Assembly: GCA_027296525.1 (NCBI GenBank)
Contig: JAPUJA010000268.1
Span: 1 to 7,102 of the forward strand
DNA: 7,102 bases
Direction of reading: 5' to 3'
From: Pseudomonadota bacterium
Lineage (GTDB): Bacteria; Pseudomonadota; Alphaproteobacteria; UBA828; JAPUJA01
Shown here: in pieces, positions 5,556 to 7,102 of the stretch
How positions within the stretch are numbered: the stretch's first letter is position 1
Layout of the letters: every line of letters begins with the position of its first letter
The notes under the pieces: model-generated
What the model was told of the DNA's origin: nothing
The model's database searches: none
The model's input: the letters and a program-made list of their open reading frames with translations, nothing else
Made by a program: the position numbers and the translations under genes

Positions 5556-6317
5556 TCAGCCCGCCTTGCGGCGCTTGGCGGTCTTGCCCGAAAGCTCGTA
5601 GAGAATCCGGCGCATCTCCTGGCTGCTGAGCTCGATATGCGCCGTCATCGCCGCCGCCGCGGCCTCCGGATCCTGCCGCTCGATCGCCGTATAGATCGCC
5701 TCGTGGTGGTCGTTCGCGGTCGCCTCCAGCCGAACGAAGACCTTTCCGAGAGGCAAGAAGAGAGCCGCCCGGATCTCTTCGACGGCCTTGACGAAATACG
5801 GATTGTCCGAGGCGCGCGCGAGCGCGATGTGGAAGCTCGAGTCGGCCGCCATGAAGCGCGTGACGTTGTCCTGATTGAGCAGATCTTCACGGGTGGCCGT
5901 CAGGGCGTTCAGGCGCTGCAGTAAAGCGTAAAGTTCCTTGAGATCCTCTTCGCTGCGACGCATGGCGGCCAAGCGCGCCGCGGCCGTTTCGTTCGCCATG
6001 CGGTAACTCAGGATGTTCTGGATCTCGTCCTCGCGTTTCAGCGCGAGCTCACGCAGGCGCTCGCTATCGAGTTCCTGCGCGCACACGATGACACCGCCGG
6101 TGGCGCCCCGGCGAATCTCGACGAGGCCCTCCGCCGAGAGCATTCGGATGGCCTCGCGCAACGTCGCGCGCGAGACATTGAGTTGGCGCGCCAACTCGCG
6201 CTCGGGCGGCAGCTTGTCGCCGGGCACGAAGCGGCTCAGTTGAATCGCCCGGCGGATGTGTTCCGCGACGAGCTCATAGGCGGCGCTGGCCGTGATCGGC
6301 CCGAACGCCTCGGTCAT
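5556..6317 (-). CDS. GntR-family transcriptional regulator, FadR/FCD subfamily
   Basis: DNA-binding regulator of 253 aa. The N-terminal winged helix-turn-helix spans about 12-78 (YELVAEHIRRAI, PGDKLPPERELARQLNVSRA, REAIRMLSAEGLVEIRRG). The C-terminal helical FCD ligand domain spans about 95-240. The FCD metal site is visible: D159-x3-H163 (DSSFH), H204/H205 and H227 in AHI. FCD members usually bind a small organic acid and repress in its absence. ATG 6317 is chosen because GGAAAAG precedes it and the family normally starts shortly before the helix-turn-helix; the frame stays open to a GTG at 6467, but that 50-residue extension looks non-coding. The gene is divergent from the ABC gene at 6857. 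The operator-like site at 6632-6646 has the GGT-N3-ACC form known for FadR/PdhR-type regulators, so control of transport is likely, and control of the monooxygenase via the palindrome at 3199-3221 is possible. Confidence 0.93.
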   Translation of the reverse strand: MTEAFGPITASAAYELVAEHIRRAIQLSRFVPGDKLPPERELARQLNVSRATLREAIRMLSAEGLVEIRRGATGGVIVCAQELDSERLRELALKREDEIQNILSYRMANETAAARLAAMRRSEEDLKELYALLQRLNALTATREDLLNQDNVTRFMAADSSFHIALARASDNPYFVKAVEEIRAALFLPLGKVFVRLEATANDHHEAIYTAIERQDPEAAAAAMTAHIELSSQEMRRILYELSGKTAKRRKAG

Positions 6318-6337
6318 AGGCTTTTCCAGGGGTTCAT
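6314..6337 (-). other. Seven-residue upstream ORF overlapping the regulator start
   Basis: On the minus strand, ATG at 6337-6335 opens a frame for MNPWKSL whose TGA (6316-6314) overlaps the regulator ATG (6317-6315) as ATGA. A GGAAGGA ribosome-site match lies about 8 bases upstream of the small ATG, better than the one for the regulator itself. It could couple regulator translation to a leader peptide. So short a frame can easily arise by chance. Confidence 0.25.
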
Positions 6338-6457
6338 CCGGACGATCCTTCCAGACGCCGCCATGCTGAAACGGCACAAGCGGACGCGCCGCCTCGACTG
6401 TCCCCGATCGGGCGCCGAACCGGCATGGCACAGGAGCCTCAATGGCACAATGGTTGA

Positions 6458-6486
6458 AGGATTGCACGTTTGGACGGGTTTTTCAA
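6458..6486 (-). promoter_or_regulatory. Possible promoter of the GntR regulator
   Basis: Minus strand: TTGAAA (6486-6481), 17-bp spacer, AATCCT (6463-6458). The -35 matches five of six positions and the -10 only three. The leader to the ATG at 6317 would be about 135 bases. Confidence 0.25.
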
Positions 6487-6580
6487 AGGGGCTCGCATGA
6501 GCGTTCTCCGCCCGGGGCCACAGACACCCGCCCCCCGAAAACCGAAATGACGCTGTAGATGCGCGTTGGAAGGTGGAGCC

Positions 6581-6599
6581 GCGCCGTCAGGAGCGGCGC
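6581..6599. other. GC hairpin just upstream of the ABC promoter
   Basis: GCGCCG (6581-6586) and CGGCGC (6594-6599) form a 6-bp stem with a 7-nt loop, ending immediately before the TTGACA. There is no T-run. It may insulate the promoter, or it may be a chance pairing in GC-rich DNA. Confidence 0.25.
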
Positions 6600-6629
6600 T
6601 TGACAGTCGACCGGCCCCAAGATTAACCT
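6600..6629 (+). promoter_or_regulatory. Probable promoter of the ABC transporter gene
   Basis: TTGACA (6600-6605), 18-bp spacer, TAACCT (6624-6629). The -35 is perfect and the -10 partial. The operator-like site begins 2 bp after the -10, over the expected transcript start near 6636. The leader to ATG 6857 would be about 220 bases. Confidence 0.5.
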
Positions 6630-6653
6630 ACAAAGGTCTAACCTTTAATGGTT
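6626..6653 (+). promoter_or_regulatory. FadR/PdhR-style GntR operator cluster
   Basis: AAAGGT-CTA-ACCTTT (6632-6646) is a perfect 15-bp palindrome of the form GGT-N3-ACC, the layout known for FadR/PdhR-type GntR regulators. Overlapping it are ACCT-N4-AGGT (6626-6637) and AACC-N6-GGTT (6640-6653), so AACC/GGTT elements recur through the site. It covers the -10 edge and the transcript start of the ABC gene promoter, as expected for a repressor. The adjacent divergent regulator at 5556-6317 is the obvious binder; this is inferred. Confidence 0.6.
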
Positions 6654-6726
6654 TAGCGCCATTGCCCGAACCCGCCGGCTGGGGTAAAGAACAATGCGGG
6701 CTGGGAGGTATTACGGGGTGGAGCTC

Positions 6727-6817
6727 CGAACGCCATCGTTCGCCTCGCTTCTCGATAGCGGGGCGGTAGATTTGCGATCCTCACACGAGCCGTCGCCTCG
6801 GCCGCGGAACGAGGCGA
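6727..6817 (+). promoter_or_regulatory. Leader with alternative stems, possible masking of a ribosome site
   Basis: CGAACG (6727-6732) pairs with CGTTCG (6737-6742). TCGCCTCG occurs twice (6740-6747 and 6793-6800), and both copies are complementary to CGAGGCGA (6810-6817), so two stems are mutually exclusive. The pairing target contains the GAGG that would serve an in-frame GTG at 6821. Chance pairing in GC-rich DNA cannot be excluded. Confidence 0.25.
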
Positions 6818-6856
6818 GGCGTGTGTTTGCCCGCGCGACTCGCGCGCCGTCGTGAC

Positions 6857-7102
6857 ATGCTCGAGGTAGCCTCGATCAGCAAGCATTTCGGCGGCGTCTA
6901 TGCCGTGCGCGACGTGACTCTCGCCTGCGAGCGCGGTGAAATCCTCGGCCTGATCGGGCCCAACGGTGCGGGCAAGACCACCCTGATGAACCTGATCACG
7001 GGCGTCTCACCATCCGATTCGGGCACGGTGATGCTCGACGAGAAGAGTCTGAACGGGCTCTCCGCTCGACGCTGCGCCCACGCCGGCGTGGCGCGGACGT
7101 TT
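6857..7102 (+). CDS. Branched-chain amino-acid type ABC transporter ATP-binding protein (LivG-like), partial
   Basis: N-terminal 82 residues of an ABC ATPase, cut by the right edge. It powers import through a membrane complex of two permeases, a second ATPase and a periplasmic binding protein, none of which is in the window. LEVASISKHFGGVYAVRDV (2-20) is the typical opening of LivG-like subunits, followed by Walker A GPNGAGKTT (34-42), LMNLITGVSPSDSGTVMLD, and GVARTF at the cut, which in this family leads into the Q-loop. Signature and Walker B lie beyond the window. ATG 6857 matches the normal family start but has no clear ribosome site; an in-frame GTG at 6821 with GAGG upstream would add 12 residues. 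The Liv/HAAT family also carries amides, urea and aromatic or other organic acids, so the cargo could be the substrate of the neighbouring catabolic enzymes. The promoter and operator at 6600-6653 suggest control by the adjacent GntR regulator. Confidence 0.88.
   Translation, partial: MLEVASISKHFGGVYAVRDVTLACERGEILGLIGPNGAGKTTLMNLITGVSPSDSGTVMLDEKSLNGLSARRCAHAGVARTF

Larger units (their letters stand above)
6318..6856. other. 539-bp intergenic region between divergent regulator and ABC genes
   Basis: No convincing gene is seen. The part near the regulator (6318-6560) holds a weak minus-strand promoter candidate and a direct repeat, CAATGG twice (in 6440-6453). The middle holds a GC hairpin, a TTGACA promoter and operator-like repeats (6581-6655). 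The right part (6656-6856) is a leader with two hairpins and a 53-codon open frame (6694-6855) ending one base before the ABC ATG. That frame resembles nothing I know and has only a weak ribosome site. Confidence 0.6.

Noticed and set aside
4857..5924. Plus-strand open frame of 355 codons crossing the hydrolase and the regulator
   Set aside because: It overlaps two genes with clear catalytic or DNA-binding motifs and its product is Arg-rich without any motif, so it is a shadow frame.
6318..6467. 50-residue extension of the GntR regulator to a GTG at 6467
   Set aside because: It has no family-like sequence, and the ATG at 6317 has a ribosome site and the normal distance to the helix-turn-helix.
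6653..6886. Minus-strand open frame of 77 codons overlapping the ABC gene start
   Set aside because: It covers the start of a clearly recognisable ATPase gene, has no recognisable motif and its composition is typical of a shadow frame.

Overview
The window is GC-rich DNA with strong G/C preference at third codon positions, Shine-Dalgarno leaders and TTGAC-type promoters. Its gene families (classical SDRs, an LLM flavin monooxygenase, an HSL-type hydrolase, an FCD-type GntR regulator and a branched-chain amino-acid type ABC ATPase) fit a heterotrophic proteobacterium, most likely an alphaproteobacterium. That placement is inference from style and gene content; no phylogenetic marker is present.

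Layout from left to right. (1) 1-199, minus: a receiver-domain fragment that keeps the phosphoacceptor region but lacks the N-terminal acidic pair, probably a decayed response-regulator gene cut by the window edge. (2) 228-1313, minus: an unrecognised cysteine-rich protein of about 361 aa. (3) 1314-1503: a divergent promoter region in which an inverted repeat overlaps both -35 boxes and encloses a 15-bp tandem repeat. (4) 1504-2271, plus: NAD-type SDR. (5) 2320-3084, minus: a second, clearly related SDR, tail to tail with the first. (6) 3085-3344: a divergent control region with two inverted repeats. (7) 3345-4454, plus: luciferase-like monooxygenase. (8) 4606-5547, plus: alpha/beta hydrolase with HGGG and GDSAGG motifs. 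(9) 5556-6317, minus: GntR/FCD regulator. (10) 6318-6856: a long intergenic region with a good promoter and a FadR/PdhR-style operator. (11) 6857 to the right edge, plus: N-terminal part of a LivG-like ABC ATPase.

Read together, this looks like a catabolic island. Two dehydrogenases, a flavin monooxygenase and a GDXG-family esterase or lactonase could carry an alcohol through a ketone and a lactone or ester to a hydroxy acid. A LivG-type importer may bring in the substrate, and a GntR/FCD repressor that senses a small organic acid may control uptake. The enzyme families are well supported by motifs. The shared pathway and the substrate are inference. The least expected material is the cysteine-rich protein and the structured control regions.
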